Assembly (NCBI GenBank): GCA_041391425.1
Contig: JAWKNZ010000006.1
Span: 287,082 to 351,081 of the forward strand
DNA: 64,000 bases
Reading direction: 5' to 3'
Source: JAWKNZ01 sp041391425
GTDB taxonomy: Bacteria > Bdellovibrionota_B > Oligoflexia > Oligoflexales > JAWKNZ01
Shown here: one piece after another, positions 37,256-47,323 of the stretch
Layout: every line of letters begins with the position of its first letter
Position numbering within the stretch: position 1 is the first letter of the stretch
Made by a program: the position numbers and the translations under genes
Notes under the pieces: model-generated
The model's database searches: none
What the model was told of the DNA's origin: nothing
Seen by the model: the letters and a program-made list of their open reading frames with translations, nothing else

Positions 37256-37918
37256 ATGGCTAAGTTTATTACGGTTGAAGGTGGTGAGGGTGTAGGCAAG
37301 TCTTCGTTTTTAGCGGGACTGGTAATCTTATTGGAGGAGCTTTCCATAGATGTCGTTCAGACTCGTGAGCCTGGGGGAACTGTGGTGGCAGACCGTCTAC
37401 GTGATGTTTTTAGTCATCCTCCAGAAAATGAGACCCTATTAGTTGAGTCAGAGTTTCTCATAGTTTCGGCGGCAAGAGCACAGCACACATGGCATAAGAT
37501 AATTCCGAGTTTAAAAAGCGGTAAATGGGTGTTATCAGACCGTTATGCGGATTCTAGTCGTGTCTATCAAGGATATTTGGGTGGTTTAGATGCCTCCTTT
37601 ATAGAAGAAGTTGCAAAAAGATCGACGTTTGGTATTGAACCAGATCTTACTTTCATTCTCGATTGTGATGTTGAATTGGCATTGGAGCGGGTTAATGCTA
37701 GGCGTAGGCTTCAGCCTGCTGATGATACAGCTGTTGAGAGGTATGATGCAGCGATGCGGCAAATTCATGAAAAGATTCGTTCTGGGTTTTTAGAATTGCG
37801 GAAGTGCTTCCCTGACAGAATGGTTGTGTTGGATAGCAGAAAGTCGGTGGCAGAAATTGTTCAAGATGCTATGCAAATTATAAAAAAACGATTCGATATC
37901 AATAATAAAGGGTGTTAG
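37256..37918 (+). CDS. tmk: Thymidylate kinase
   Basis: ~220 residues from the ATG at 37256 (TTG at 37244 is less likely). Phosphorylates dTMP to dTDP. P-loop GGEGVGKSS at ~9-17, dTMP-binding TREPGGT, DRY motif (LSDRYADSS) and the LID region RRRLQ. It ends two bases before the holB start, a common pairing in bacteria (tmk-holB). Confidence 0.95.
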   Translation: MAKFITVEGGEGVGKSSFLAGLVILLEELSIDVVQTREPGGTVVADRLRDVFSHPPENETLLVESEFLIVSAARAQHTWHKIIPSLKSGKWVLSDRYADSSRVYQGYLGGLDASFIEEVAKRSTFGIEPDLTFILDCDVELALERVNARRRLQPADDTAVERYDAAMRQIHEKIRSGFLELRKCFPDRMVVLDSRKSVAEIVQDAMQIIKKRFDINNKGC

Positions 37919-37919
37919 C

Positions 37920-38930
37920 TTGGAAGATCATTTTGATAATTTAAATTGGTTGCAGTTAAAAGGCAATGCACAGCTTTTTGCTCGGCTTAGTTCTTTATTG
38001 AATTATGACAAGCTTCCTCCAGTACTGTTGTTACACGGGCGGACTGGTATTGGAAAATCGTTGTTTGCAGCTAAGCTTGTGGCAAGGCATTTTTGTCTGA
38101 AAGGTACAGCTTGTGGGAAATGTGCAAATTGTCAATTAGTTCGAAAAAATTGCCACCCTGATGTTTTGTGGATAGATTCTAAAGGTGATGGCCTAAAAGT
38201 AGCTGATGCAGCTCGAATTCAATCTCATTTGCAAGTTGCTCCTCAACTTTTTGATGATGGTTTTGACACAGATGCAGAGGAGAAGGCAAAGCCGGCTAGA
38301 ATTGTAGTTGTTGTTGATATTGATCTTATGAATACTTCTGCAATTAATAAGCTTTTGAAATTATTTGAAGAGCCTCCTGAGTTTAGTAGAGTTATTCTCA
38401 CATCTAGTAGAATGCAAGCATTGCTACCTACTTTGTTATCTAGATGCAGTAAATGGATGGTCAAGCCACCATCCATTGATGAAACTGTAGAGATAATCAA
38501 GGAAATTTGTGATGCTGAGACTATTCAGAAGTTGAACTCAATTGCATTTGAGGAAATTATTGTTCGTTGTGGCCTTTCCCCTAAGAAAGCCTTATCCGAA
38601 ATTCAGCAGTCTATAGATGGAAATCATAGGTCGTTTTGTCATGAACTCATTGCAGCCGATAGAGTTTTGTCTTCATTGAATATAGCTGAATCTATGGCTT
38701 CGAAAAGAATTCCATTAGATGATCTATTGCGAGAGTTTGAAGTCTCATTAAATCATTTTTATAAAAAGCAGCTTTTGCAAAATTCAAGTGGATTAGCCGT
38801 ATCGATACGCAGTCGTAGAGATGTCTTAAGAAAGCTTAAGCAGGTTGCTATAGCGCAGAATATCAGTTTAAATACTCAATTGTCTTTGGAAGGGATAGCA
38901 TTAAGTGGGTTTGCTCTTACTACCTCCTAG
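37920..38930 (+). CDS. holB: DNA polymerase III delta-prime subunit
   Basis: 336 residues, TTG start one base after the tmk stop. Clamp-loader AAA+ subunit: GRTGIGKS at 40-47 (modified Walker A) and a zinc module with C65, C68, C71 and C78 (CGKCANC...C). Sensor/SRC-type segment is SRCSKW, and LLKLFEEPP is the canonical delta-prime motif. Works with DnaX to load the beta clamp. A small hairpin CTACCT...AGGTAG overlaps the stop region and may act as terminator. Confidence 0.93.
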   Translation: MEDHFDNLNWLQLKGNAQLFARLSSLLNYDKLPPVLLLHGRTGIGKSLFAAKLVARHFCLKGTACGKCANCQLVRKNCHPDVLWIDSKGDGLKVADAARIQSHLQVAPQLFDDGFDTDAEEKAKPARIVVVVDIDLMNTSAINKLLKLFEEPPEFSRVILTSSRMQALLPTLLSRCSKWMVKPPSIDETVEIIKEICDAETIQKLNSIAFEEIIVRCGLSPKKALSEIQQSIDGNHRSFCHELIAADRVLSSLNIAESMASKRIPLDDLLREFEVSLNHFYKKQLLQNSSGLAVSIRSRRDVLRKLKQVAIAQNISLNTQLSLEGIALSGFALTTS

Positions 38931-39168
38931 GGTTTTTAGGTAGAGGTTGTAAAATGTTTTGAGCCTAAATTGATATCAAGTATTTTGAAGTCCGTCAGAT
39001 CTCCGGAAAAGTGGAAAAAGATTTTAGGATTGAGAAGTAGATTAGAAGGTGTAATTTACATCGGCATATCTTTAGTAGGAACTTGAAATACTGTCAAGTT
39101 TGTAACAATAACAAGCAACCTACATTTTTGGTTTGTGATGCCTTTTGACTAATATTGGTTTTTAGGTA

Positions 39169-41064
39169 TCAGAGTCTCTCGTGGGAGCGTAAAACCAAAC
39201 TGGAACAATGTACGCCTCCCTGTTGGCTGATAAAGTCTCCCGCATTGATAAAATGGATTTTATTTTTTTCTAAAACAGGGCTAATTCTCCGAACAAAATC
39301 TTCGTCTGTAGCTGCGTTCATAGAAGGAACAATCATATTACCATTTATATTCGCATGATTGATGTAGTATGTGATTGGAGAAAAATACGAATTCGTAGCA
39401 GAGCCTAAGTCCTCAGGTATTTCTTCAGTGAGGAATAATTGTGGAAGTTTTACGATGCTGTCTTCTGCAAGTTGACAGTTTAGGCCAGCTTTTATTTTTT
39501 CTAACCCGGAAGAAATTCTTCTGTGGATTTTTAAATTTTCTAATATTTGCCATTGAATTATATTATTGGGAACAAAGTTAAGATTGAAGCTTTCTATATT
39601 ATATGGAGCTTGCGCATCTTGATTTAAGAATTTACTAATGTCATCGCTATTATAACGTGCATATGAATTTGGTAGATTTGTATTATTAGATAAAATTTCT
39701 TGAAACAAAACTAAAGGATCATTGACCAATAAAGCATATCCACAATGGCTTTTTGTTGAGGGTACGAAGCTATAAACTAAGTCAATATGAGAAACTTGTA
39801 GAAAATCTACGTCTACCTCAACTAGACCACTATCAAGGTGACGGAGGGCCTCTTTGAATGGCCATGGAAAATTTTTACCAATGATGAAATGACCATCGGG
39901 AGTCCCATCTATATTACCCCCTTCGCCTGCTGCCCAGCCCATTTGATCCTCGGGAATATTGCCTATTTCAACAGCGGGGTAGTTAATTGATGTGTATAGT
40001 GATGATATAATTGGAGTGAATGGAAATTTTGCATCAAAATATTTATGAAGATTTAAAAGAGCAGGTTGTTGTCCATTGATAAATATTTGCTGTGTCGTAT
40101 CTTGAGTCCAGGGGTGAGAAGTATCAATTTTTGTCTCAAATCTTAACCATGGAATGTCTTCTTGAATTGGTATGTCCACTGCATCACGAATTCTCTTTTT
40201 AAGATTATCTGTTGAATATTCTACAATATTTGTTAATCCTGATAGTATAAGACTTTTTAAATATTTTGGTGCGACGACTATAAGTTCGGTTTTATTTTTG
40301 TTCTTCTCTGATAAATTAATTGTATGCATTATTTTATAAAAATTGACGATATAATTTTCTAAACCTTCATCCATTGTTAATACTACATATTTTGCAATAT
40401 TCATTGGGCTTGGTGCCGAAATGCTTTTACCTTTTATATCTTTTATGTTGAGAGCAGCCATTCCTTGAATTTGATTTGCTTTTTTTAGATCGGTTAAACG
40501 CATATGTAGTTTATTGGCATTATCTTCACTGTCAGGATTTGCAAAGATAATGGACGAATTTCCATTACTTTGATTGTGCACTTCAACTTCGACGAAATCG
40601 TCGCTCATATTGACCAAATTTAAAATATCGATAGCAGCATGATTCTTATTAATGGTCCCTATTTTTGAATGAGTCCTAGCGCTGAATACAGGGGTATCTT
40701 TATCTGCATACATTCTAATATTGTATTTGAGATCAGTGATGCTTACGTATATTTCTTTAGCTAAATTGCTAGAGTCAAAATATCTAATTTTTGCAAACTT
40801 ACTATTTTTATTTGATAGATTGGTAACTTTAACGGGAACCCACATAGCTAGCTCAATTGAGCTAGAGCTGGGATCTGGCTCAGTATAACCACGTGCCGGT
40901 GCGGGAAAATTAAATTGGTTATGGCCGACAAGGCTAGGTATATATGACGTTAAAATTTCTAATTTCTTTTCGCTGCTAAATTGATGAGATTTAGAGGGTG
41001 TGGTTTGTGTCAATTTGCATCCGACACTTAAAAGAATGCAGCCGGCTATAAACATTAATTTCAT
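39169..41064 (-). CDS. Lipoprotein with peptidylarginine-deiminase catalytic domain
   Basis: 631 residues. Lipobox LLSVGC (C16), so it is exported and lipid-anchored. The region from ~300 to the end follows the vertebrate/cyanobacterial PAD C-terminal domain: D322 (PWTQD), H426 and D428 (VSHIDLVYSFVP, compare GHVDEFLSFVP of human PAD4), IVKLPQLF, MNAATDEDF and C620 (GGVHCSSLVLR, compare GEVHCGTNVRR). All four catalytic residues are present. Residues ~70-250 are a beta-rich part that may match the middle immunoglobulin-like domains. The expected reaction is conversion of protein arginine to citrulline, outside the cytoplasm and probably calcium-dependent. It differs from the Porphyromonas enzyme family. 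Confidence 0.88.
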   Translation of the reverse strand: MKLMFIAGCILLSVGCKLTQTTPSKSHQFSSEKKLEILTSYIPSLVGHNQFNFPAPARGYTEPDPSSSSIELAMWVPVKVTNLSNKNSKFAKIRYFDSSNLAKEIYVSITDLKYNIRMYADKDTPVFSARTHSKIGTINKNHAAIDILNLVNMSDDFVEVEVHNQSNGNSSIIFANPDSEDNANKLHMRLTDLKKANQIQGMAALNIKDIKGKSISAPSPMNIAKYVVLTMDEGLENYIVNFYKIMHTINLSEKNKNKTELIVVAPKYLKSLILSGLTNIVEYSTDNLKKRIRDAVDIPIQEDIPWLRFETKIDTSHPWTQDTTQQIFINGQQPALLNLHKYFDAKFPFTPIISSLYTSINYPAVEIGNIPEDQMGWAAGEGGNIDGTPDGHFIIGKNFPWPFKEALRHLDSGLVEVDVDFLQVSHIDLVYSFVPSTKSHCGYALLVNDPLVLFQEILSNNTNLPNSYARYNSDDISKFLNQDAQAPYNIESFNLNFVPNNIIQWQILENLKIHRRISSGLEKIKAGLNCQLAEDSIVKLPQLFLTEEIPEDLGSATNSYFSPITYYINHANINGNMIVPSMNAATDEDFVRRISPVLEKNKIHFINAGDFISQQGGVHCSSLVLRSHERL

Positions 41065-41500
41065 GCATGTCCTCGCTACTATTATAGATTATAATGACAA
41101 GTCTATCATATCTCTAAGGGCAGTAAAGCTTATGTAAATTATTTGTAATTTAAGTACTTATGATTATTGCGTATTCTGAACTAATGTTCTTTACGTTAAA
41201 TACTATTTTTGAAGAAAACAAAGAGTTATTGGCCTCAGTATGTATGTTCTATTTATAGGTATATTGTTTGCTGTTCGGCTGTGGGTCTATTCGTTATTTC
41301 GAAAGTAAAAAGGTCAATGAGGCGTTTAGATTTTATGTTAAGCTATCGCTTATGAGATAATTGAAAATCATAACGCTATCAATGAATAAGATAAATGCAT
41401 CAGCTTGAATTTCCTTAAGTCGATTCCTATATATTTGCTTTTTTTCACCTGTGTTATAATAAGTTGCCAATTTAAATCAACTGAAAATCTAATTCTTATT
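41065..41500. other. Intergenic stretch without a gene
   Basis: AT-rich, no supported frame on either strand; the PAD promoter should be near its left end. Confidence 0.5.
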
Positions 41501-41527
41501 GGCTAGAGCGGTAAAACCGCTCTGGCC
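41501..41527. repeat. 12-bp hairpin (GGCTAGAGCGGT / ACCGCTCTGGCC)
   Basis: One mismatch, loop AAA. No U-tract. It precedes a LysR-like remnant and may be an old terminator or element end. Confidence 0.5.
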
Positions 41528-41563
41528 AGGCTGTCTTTCATATGTCTAGAGTGTAAGCTAACT

Positions 41564-41722
41564 ATTTTGTGCAGGATATTTGAAGATCAAGTTTTAGTTC
41601 AACTTTCAAAAAATCCGTGGATGAATACAAAGTATGGTATTTGGTGGTCGAGTGAGCGCTATCAGGATACAAATTCTATTAAGAAGATTTCCGATTGGGC
41701 TAAGTCTGCTCTGCAGCAATGA
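41564..41722 (+). pseudogene. C-terminal remnant of a LysR-type regulator
   Basis: The frame ending at the TGA at 41720 reads EDQVLVQLSKNPWMNTKYGIWW and SSERYQDTNSIKKISDWAKS, which has the spacing of a LysR substrate-binding domain C-terminus (Y.LW....R.....I..F..WL). There is no start codon, DNA-binding part or ribosome-binding site. Family resemblance is moderate. Confidence 0.4.
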
Positions 41723-41970
41723 TGGATTGATAAAATTAATTTAGGAAGATTTGTATTGGCAAGCATATTTTTACCACTGATTTTTCAGCTCTCGGGTGAG
41801 TTGAATATTGTGATAAGAGAAGTGGTTCTGATCGCTATAAAGGTGAATAGGAACTTATTTTGGAGCGGAAAAATTTATGAAGTTCACCGATTTAGTATCC
41901 TTGAAGTTATCGATTAAGTGCGGCATATTTAAAAGAAAATTTGTTAGATATAACCCATCCAGAGGCTGTA

Positions 41971-42354
41971 ATGAAGACTATAGTTAAAGCATTGATATTT
42001 TTTCTACTAATTTCCATTAGTTCTTCTATATTAATAAATGTTTTCAAAGTTCCTTTTGGGTATGCTAATTTTTGGGATTATCATGGCCTTTTCTTCTTGA
42101 TTTTTATTACTATGTTTCCCAGGCTAACTTTGTTGTTTTCTTCTGTGCCTTTCGGTGGAGTTTTTTGGTGGATTGGCTGGTTTTTTGCCCCAAGACTTCT
42201 CGTGGCTATCTTGGCCACTATAAACTATTGGCATTCAAATAAAGTTCTTGTTGTTATTTCATGGTTGGTTTGTATTGGAGGGGAATCATCTGAGAAGACG
42301 ATAATTAGGCAAAAGACAAGGTCTCGATACATGGGTGATGTGATTGATGTTTAA
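41971..42354 (+). CDS. Small conserved inner-membrane protein
   Basis: 127 residues from the ATG at 41971 (AGAGG five bases upstream; a TTG at 41941 is less likely). Three to four hydrophobic segments: ALIFFLLISISSSILI, GLFFLIFITMFPRLTLLF, GGVFWWIGWFFAPRLLVAILATI and KVLVVISWLVCIGG. The C-terminus GESSEKTIIRQK is cytoplasmic-looking. The core PRLTLLFSSVPFGGxFWWxGW resembles a conserved family of unknown function known to me only by pattern. Confidence 0.75.
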   Translation: MKTIVKALIFFLLISISSSILINVFKVPFGYANFWDYHGLFFLIFITMFPRLTLLFSSVPFGGVFWWIGWFFAPRLLVAILATINYWHSNKVLVVISWLVCIGGESSEKTIIRQKTRSRYMGDVIDV

Positions 42355-42465
42355 AACATACAGAAATAGAATGCTTTAGCTTTGATTAATTTAGGATCAT
42401 ATTATTTCAAAATTAATTGGTACTCGTCTTTTAGCGTGTAATGATACAGCATAAATGCTTGCATA

Positions 42466-44051
42466 CTAAAAATTTATACTGCTAGTCAATTTGTAGCGGG
42501 TATAAATTTTGTGGCACTGAGTCAGTGCGCGATCATCGCCTCCTCCCCAGCAACGGATACCAACTGAATCGCGAGTACAACTGTAATCACCAGCAGCACG
42601 AATATATTGAGGATTATTGATGGTAGGAACTTCTAATTGGTATCTTCGATTATCTCCCCAGCACTTTATCTGCCCATCGTCGATTACACAGGCGTGGTTT
42701 TTTCCAACTGCTATTTCACTTGGATTAAATATTTGAGGAGTATCTTCTTTTAATGGTATTGAACTACCAAAGCACTCAATTTTTTTTGAAAATAGTATAC
42801 ATATATTTGTCGAGTTTCCCGCAATATCTACTACTTTCATTAAATCTATCGCTTCTATTTCTTTTTTAATACTATTTGCAATCATACCAAAACATTTAAT
42901 TCCATGTTTTGTGAATGCACAGCTATACTCGTTAGTGGTCACGAGATCATATGGTTCAGATAAAAATGGGATTGGCCGTTCTTCATGATAGCATTGTAAA
43001 CCGTCTAGCTTTGTTAGAGCACAGTCAAGATCTTTTGAACTGTAAAGTGAAAGTGGCTCTCGAATGTTTTGCATAATTTCTTGAGATTGAGATCCCCAAG
43101 TAGCATTGTACCCGGATGTGCCGTAGCATGCTATTTTTCCTTGATCAATTAAGCAGCCGTGGTGAAATCCTATGGCCAACCCTGAAATATTTTCAATTTG
43201 AACGTTATTTAATGCACGTACTGCCTCTTTGGAAAATTCTCTACCCCAGCAGTGGAGATGGTTGTTTTTTCCATAACAAGCCATGTTTTCTCCTAATTCC
43301 AAATATTCCTTATTTAGAGCGTTGGGGTTAGGCTTCTGCATTATAGGGTCTTTTGGAAAATCTAAATTGCTGAAGATGACGGTCAAGTCAGCGGTAGAAA
43401 GCTCATCCAATTGAGGCGAATGTAGCAAGTAATTTAGTTCTCGTAGTTGGTTCACTTTATTACTCGGGAAAAAATCCCATAACCATTCATGAATAATCAA
43501 AAATGAAAATTGTAGTGGGGTTGCAGCATCGTTTTTAAGCTCACTAAAATGGTTGATGTCGTAAAAATAAGAAACAAATCCAGAATCATATTCTGTGCGT
43601 ATAACTGACTGAATAATGTTTATTTTATTGCTGTTTTTGATGCGACAATTATCTGGAACTTTGAATAAATAGTCTTCATCCTTGATGTCAATTAAAGGAT
43701 TCTTCTTTCCTTTCCAAATTCTCTTTTGTGAGTAATCATTAAAATTATTCAACAAATTTAAATAGTTTTTGAAGTGTTCTGCAAGAAAGGGAAAATGCTT
43801 ATTTAGTTGCGTGTAAATGCGATCGAGTGATTGCTGCCAGAGTCGGCTGGTATGAGGCCATCTTGAATTGGATTGTCTACAGTTAGTACATAATCTAGTG
43901 AATACAGACCTGCGTAGAAGTTTTCTGAAGTAGCTGTACATGATAAGGCATCACCACCGTTCCTTCGTTCACTTCCAGATAAGCCAATATTAGAAAAATT
44001 AAGGAAAACTAAAATTACTAAGTATGGTATTAAAATATTTATTTTGATCAC
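42466..44051 (-). pseudogene. Secreted RCC1-repeat protein, frameshifted near its N-terminus
   Basis: Start at GTG 44051, overlapping the preceding regulator gene by four bases. Signal peptide, then GGDALSCTATSENFYAGLYS and LDYVLTVDNP. Around 43820-43835 the frame must shift by -1 to continue as QQSLDRIYTQLNKHFPFLAE. The long second part (to 42466) has six or more RCC1-type repeats of the bacterial form: HLHCWGREF, GKIACYGTS, GIKCFGM, HACVIDDGQIKCWGDN, GIRCWGGGD. The predicted product is a secreted or periplasmic beta-propeller with many cysteines. A one-base deletion, or a sequence error, separates the two parts. Confidence 0.8.
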
Positions 44052-44848
44052 GTTATATCTCTGTCAAGTCGAAAAAGTTGTATATTGAGGGAATAGAGTT
44101 GTGTTTTCTCTCCAGATTCGAGAAAATACATGAGTTTGCGCCTAAAATCGGCAATCATTTCTTTTGCTACTTTAAGTTTTTCGGGAGATGATGCCATAAT
44201 AACTTCGGAATAATCTCTGGTATCTATGGGTTGTTCATCAATAGCTTTCATGGCTAACTGAATGCATTGCTTATGTCCATTTTTTAATGCATCAGAGCTT
44301 ACTTCAGGTGTTGTGATATATGCATCATTTTTTTTAGGAGCTCCGGAATCTTCTATCGTAATTAATCCAACTTGCTCGAGTTGATTAAGCGAAGATTCAA
44401 CTGTTGCCAAAGTTAAACCCAATTTTTTGGCAAGCCAGTTTTTGTCGCCGGTAAATTTATCTAATTGCGTCATTTCTAAAATTGCAAAATGGTGCCATTC
44501 GCTAATAATTTTTTCGTGTTTTAAAGCTATTTGTTTAAATATGAGTTCACTCGAAAAGTTGGCTTTTATTTCTTCTGTTATCTTTTTCTTTTCACTTTCA
44601 TGACTACAAAGTTCGTGCCGTACGATAAGTAAAAATAAATCTTGAGTTGACTTAGGCCAATCCAACAAATCACATACTGAATAAGCGGCTTTTTCTGATA
44701 GTTTGCGTTTGCAATTTAAAAGTTGTGATAGAAAAGCGGGTGATAGCCCTATATCTCTAGAAAAAGCTCTTTTTGAATAGCTGGGATTCTTTTTCTTTCT
44801 AGATAAGTACTCATCTAGTAATAATGAACGGTAATTAGGTATATCCAT
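44048..44848 (-). CDS. TIGR02147-family regulator
   Basis: 266 residues. The N-terminal ~80 residues form a helix-turn-helix (SYSKRAFSRDIGLSPAFLSQLLNCKRKLSEKAA). The following domain has the TIGR02147 pattern: ISEWHHFAILEMTQL...WLAKKLGLTLATVESSLNQLEQVGLI and the C-terminal RDYSEVIMASSPEKLKVAKEMI. This family is expanded in Bdellovibrionota and Fibrobacteres. It overlaps the RCC1 gene by four bases (GTGA), so the two are translationally coupled; the regulator may control its secreted neighbour. Confidence 0.9.
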   Translation of the reverse strand: MDIPNYRSLLLDEYLSRKKKNPSYSKRAFSRDIGLSPAFLSQLLNCKRKLSEKAAYSVCDLLDWPKSTQDLFLLIVRHELCSHESEKKKITEEIKANFSSELIFKQIALKHEKIISEWHHFAILEMTQLDKFTGDKNWLAKKLGLTLATVESSLNQLEQVGLITIEDSGAPKKNDAYITTPEVSSDALKNGHKQCIQLAMKAIDEQPIDTRDYSEVIMASSPEKLKVAKEMIADFRRKLMYFLESGEKTQLYSLNIQLFRLDRDIT

Positions 44849-45326
44849 AATTATTATCTGAATTAATATATTGCCAGTTTTTAGACGGATCAGACTCTAG
44901 CATAGAAATTGAAATTTTGTCACATATTTAGGAGTAAAAGCTAGGCGTTAAATTGGTGGATGAAAAGTGTGTAAAATACGTATATCTTTTAATCATAATG
45001 AGTAATTATAGCTATGCTTCGCTGAAATTTAACCACTTTTTCAGTTTAACTGGCTGTATTTAAATGGATTTGAGTAGCCGTACATGCATACTAAATTTGG
45101 CAAATACGGACTGAATAATGCTGATTTAAAATATATGATCTTGATATAATTACCTATTATAGCGCTAGGACATGTGTTTCTGGTATATCCACTCAAATAG
45201 TGTTTACTATTAGCAAACAAAAGAATGAATCTCAGATGTTTGTAAGTTGAAGGTTGAAAAGAAATCGCTATTTTGTTTCTTGTCATAAATTATTAAAAGT
45301 AATTCACGCTAATGAAAGGGAGTCAA
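44849..45326. other. Intergenic stretch without a supported gene
   Basis: A minus-strand frame at 45041-45286 has no ribosome-binding site or family signal. Promoters for the divergent regulator and secreted-protein genes should be here. Confidence 0.45.
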
Positions 45327-45964
45327 ATGTTGAAGGCAATTATCCTTGTATTTTTAATTTTTTTGCCGTTTACCAAGGTTTTTGAGATGAAGTAGATCCT
45401 ATAGGAACAGATCCAGGATATAAATCTATTAAATTTAGAGCAATTTTATTGGATGAACCCAAGTATTCAACTTATGGGGAATACAAAATTAAATTTTATT
45501 TTGGCGGCCAGTCAGGATCTTTTTCTTTAAATGACTTAAAGAAGGTTGATACAAACATCAGGAAGGGAGATCACATAATATTAGAATCGGGTGTTTATAG
45601 ACGTTACGAAACTTATTCAGGTGAATATAAGATGTCATATGGAGAATCTTATAGAAGTGATAAAATCTTAGAAGAAGGAGAATTAGAGTCCGGAAATAAA
45701 ATTATCACCCATAAGTTCAAAAGGATTGATATCAATCATATGTTGGTTACGACAGATAATGGAGAGACTTATTTAGCAAAAGGATCTGTTAAAATTAGGA
45801 TGTTATTGGCGAATGGAGAGTATGTCGACACCTTAGAGCCTAGTATGCCAACCAGACATGGTATATATGTACCAACGGGATATAAGTATGAAATAAAGGT
45901 CACAGCTGAAACCAGAGATGATACCGATACATATACTGCAACTCTTGACTTTAGTAACTTATGA
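45327..45964 (+). pseudogene. Secreted beta-rich protein, frameshifted after its signal peptide
   Basis: ATG at 45327 with GGGAG upstream begins a signal peptide (MLKAIILVFLIFLPFTKVF), but the frame stops at 45393. In a -1 frame, DEVDPIGTDPGYKSIKFRAI continues without a break to 45964. One missing base near 45381 would give a VFA/DEVD cleavage site. The mature ~190 residues are beta-rich (EYKIKFYFGGQSGSFSL, YKYEIKVTAETRDDTDTYTA). Family unknown. A strong hairpin follows. Confidence 0.65.
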
Positions 45965-45971
45965 ATATGAT

Positions 45972-45999
45972 TTCCGCCGATGCAAAAGCATCGGCGGAA
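45972..45999 (+). terminator. 12-bp perfect GC-rich hairpin
   Basis: TTCCGCCGATGC / GCATCGGCGGAA with loop AAAA, eight bases after the preceding stop. The following TATAATGAGG is not a U-tract, so it is an atypical terminator or 3' stabiliser. Confidence 0.55.
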
Positions 46000-46075
46000 T
46001 ATAATGAGGAAATAGGAAAGGATTTATGATAAATTTTAGCTAAAGTTTGATCAATTCTATTTTAGAAAAATAAAG

Positions 46076-46440
46076 CTAAATAAAGTCATTTTTAATTTCC
46101 ATCCCGGATCCGAATTTCTAGCCGGTTGCGTCGTTGCTTCGTCGTCAAGAAATCCTCATGTACCAACATGTACACTGCGGTTTCCCTTCTCCTCGCGCCT
46201 AGCACCCGACCGAACTTCGAATCCGGTGAAAATACTACAGTTTTTCAAAAAATTTCAGATCCCGGTTCCATAAAGCGATTTGCGGGTACATTCTGAAAGC
46301 CATATCTAGCATAAAGGCCGTGAGCATCCTTGGTTGCTAGAGTGAATCGACGAAAACTTTGCAGATCAGGGTGTCGCATTATGTGGGACATCATTGACTT
46401 AATTGCTACACGGGCATTAAAAAATTAGTATCAGAGATCT
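46076..46440 (-). pseudogene. GNAT acetyltransferase remnant split by a P1 element
   Basis: Minus-strand frame reading SMMSHIMRHPDLQSFRRFTL, ATKDAHGLYARYGFQ and VPANRFME, the typical C-terminal half of a GNAT N-acetyltransferase of the KDAHGLYxRYGF subgroup. The frame is interrupted after FME by the element at 46103-46265. Removing the element and one 6-bp target copy restores RFMEIKNDFI and a TAG at 46076-46078. The N-terminal half is missing; sequence above 46440 reads nothing continuous. Confidence 0.75.
46097..46271. mobile_element. Palindrome-family P1 element, single unit, with 6-bp target duplication
   Basis: 163 bp (46103-46265) with the same ends as the 19-kb array (CCCGGATCCGAA / TTCAGATCCCGG) and one copy of the internal unit with TGTACCAACATGTACA. 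Direct repeats TTCCAT flank it (46097-46102, 46266-46271). The target differs from that at 19 kb (GTTTAT), so these are independent insertions. Confidence 0.87.
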
Positions 46441-46719
46441 TTCATTAGATTTACAGGTTTTCATAAAGTCTACATATAGAATTTAGGCCAAGTAATTGTT
46501 TGCTTGGCCAATCATTGAAAAGACAAAAATTTTTAGAATCGGAGGATGTAGTTATGGGCAGTCCTATTTTCTCTTTCAAGCACAAAATCTGGATCTGCCT
46601 TCTCTTGAAGCGGAGGCATTTTTGACTGGACATATTGTTGAATTTGAAATTGGTAGTTATTAACCCGAACGAATAATTGTCAAAGATGCCATGCTTTTAG
46701 CACAGTTTTGTAAGAATGT

Positions 46720-47040
46720 CTAACGCGCACAGGTTACACTTTTTAGAAAAGATTTTTCGATCGGGCCTTCACCTTTATATAAGGTGAAGGCATCTTGATT
46801 AAGATGCTGTATTCCGTAATATGATGACTGTTCTTTTGGACCATATTCGCGTGTGACCGAGACGTGATAACCTAAAATACGGCAGATTGTAATGCTAGTC
46901 GCATCGATAGGCATTCCATTATATAGAATAGGTTCGATTTTAATTGTTTCCAATTCATTGAGCTTATCTTGAAACGAAGTTGCAAACGTATTCGCTGTAA
47001 ATAGCATCATTCCAAATAATATACAAAATGGCTTCATCAT
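46720..47040 (-). CDS. Small secreted protein, paralogue of the 52.9-kb gene
   Basis: 106 residues with signal peptide (MMKPFCILFGMMLFTANTFA). The mature part contains IKIEPILYNGMPI, ICRILGYHVSVTREY and the C-terminal LKSVTCAR. The same three landmarks (VEPILYKGLPI, ICKAAGYTTV, LVSVTCGR) occur in the gene at 52921. The two cysteines probably pair. Family unknown. Confidence 0.7.
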   Translation of the reverse strand: MMKPFCILFGMMLFTANTFATSFQDKLNELETIKIEPILYNGMPIDATSITICRILGYHVSVTREYGPKEQSSYYGIQHLNQDAFTLYKGEGPIEKSFLKSVTCAR

Positions 47041-47323
47041 GTTTTCTGCCTTATACTTTGAAAGATATTGGATATAGAAAGTTGATATTAGTCAAATTAT
47101 TTCTTTGTTAAGGATAGCTTAGCACCACACTGGAAGCTAGTATAAAATAAGAAAATGGATAGTTAATAGATTTTTGATGAATCGTTTTGGATGTCAAAAG
47201 TACTTTCTTTCATATCAGAAGGATACATTGAAAATTTGCACCCTTATATGCAAACACCTCTATTCTGGTAGTCAATTAGCCGTTCGGAAGGTTAATGCTT
47301 AAAATCGAGTTTAGGAATTAAAA

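Noticed and set aside
45041..45286. Minus-strand 81-codon frame
   Set aside because: No ribosome-binding site or recognisable domain; lies in a divergent promoter region.
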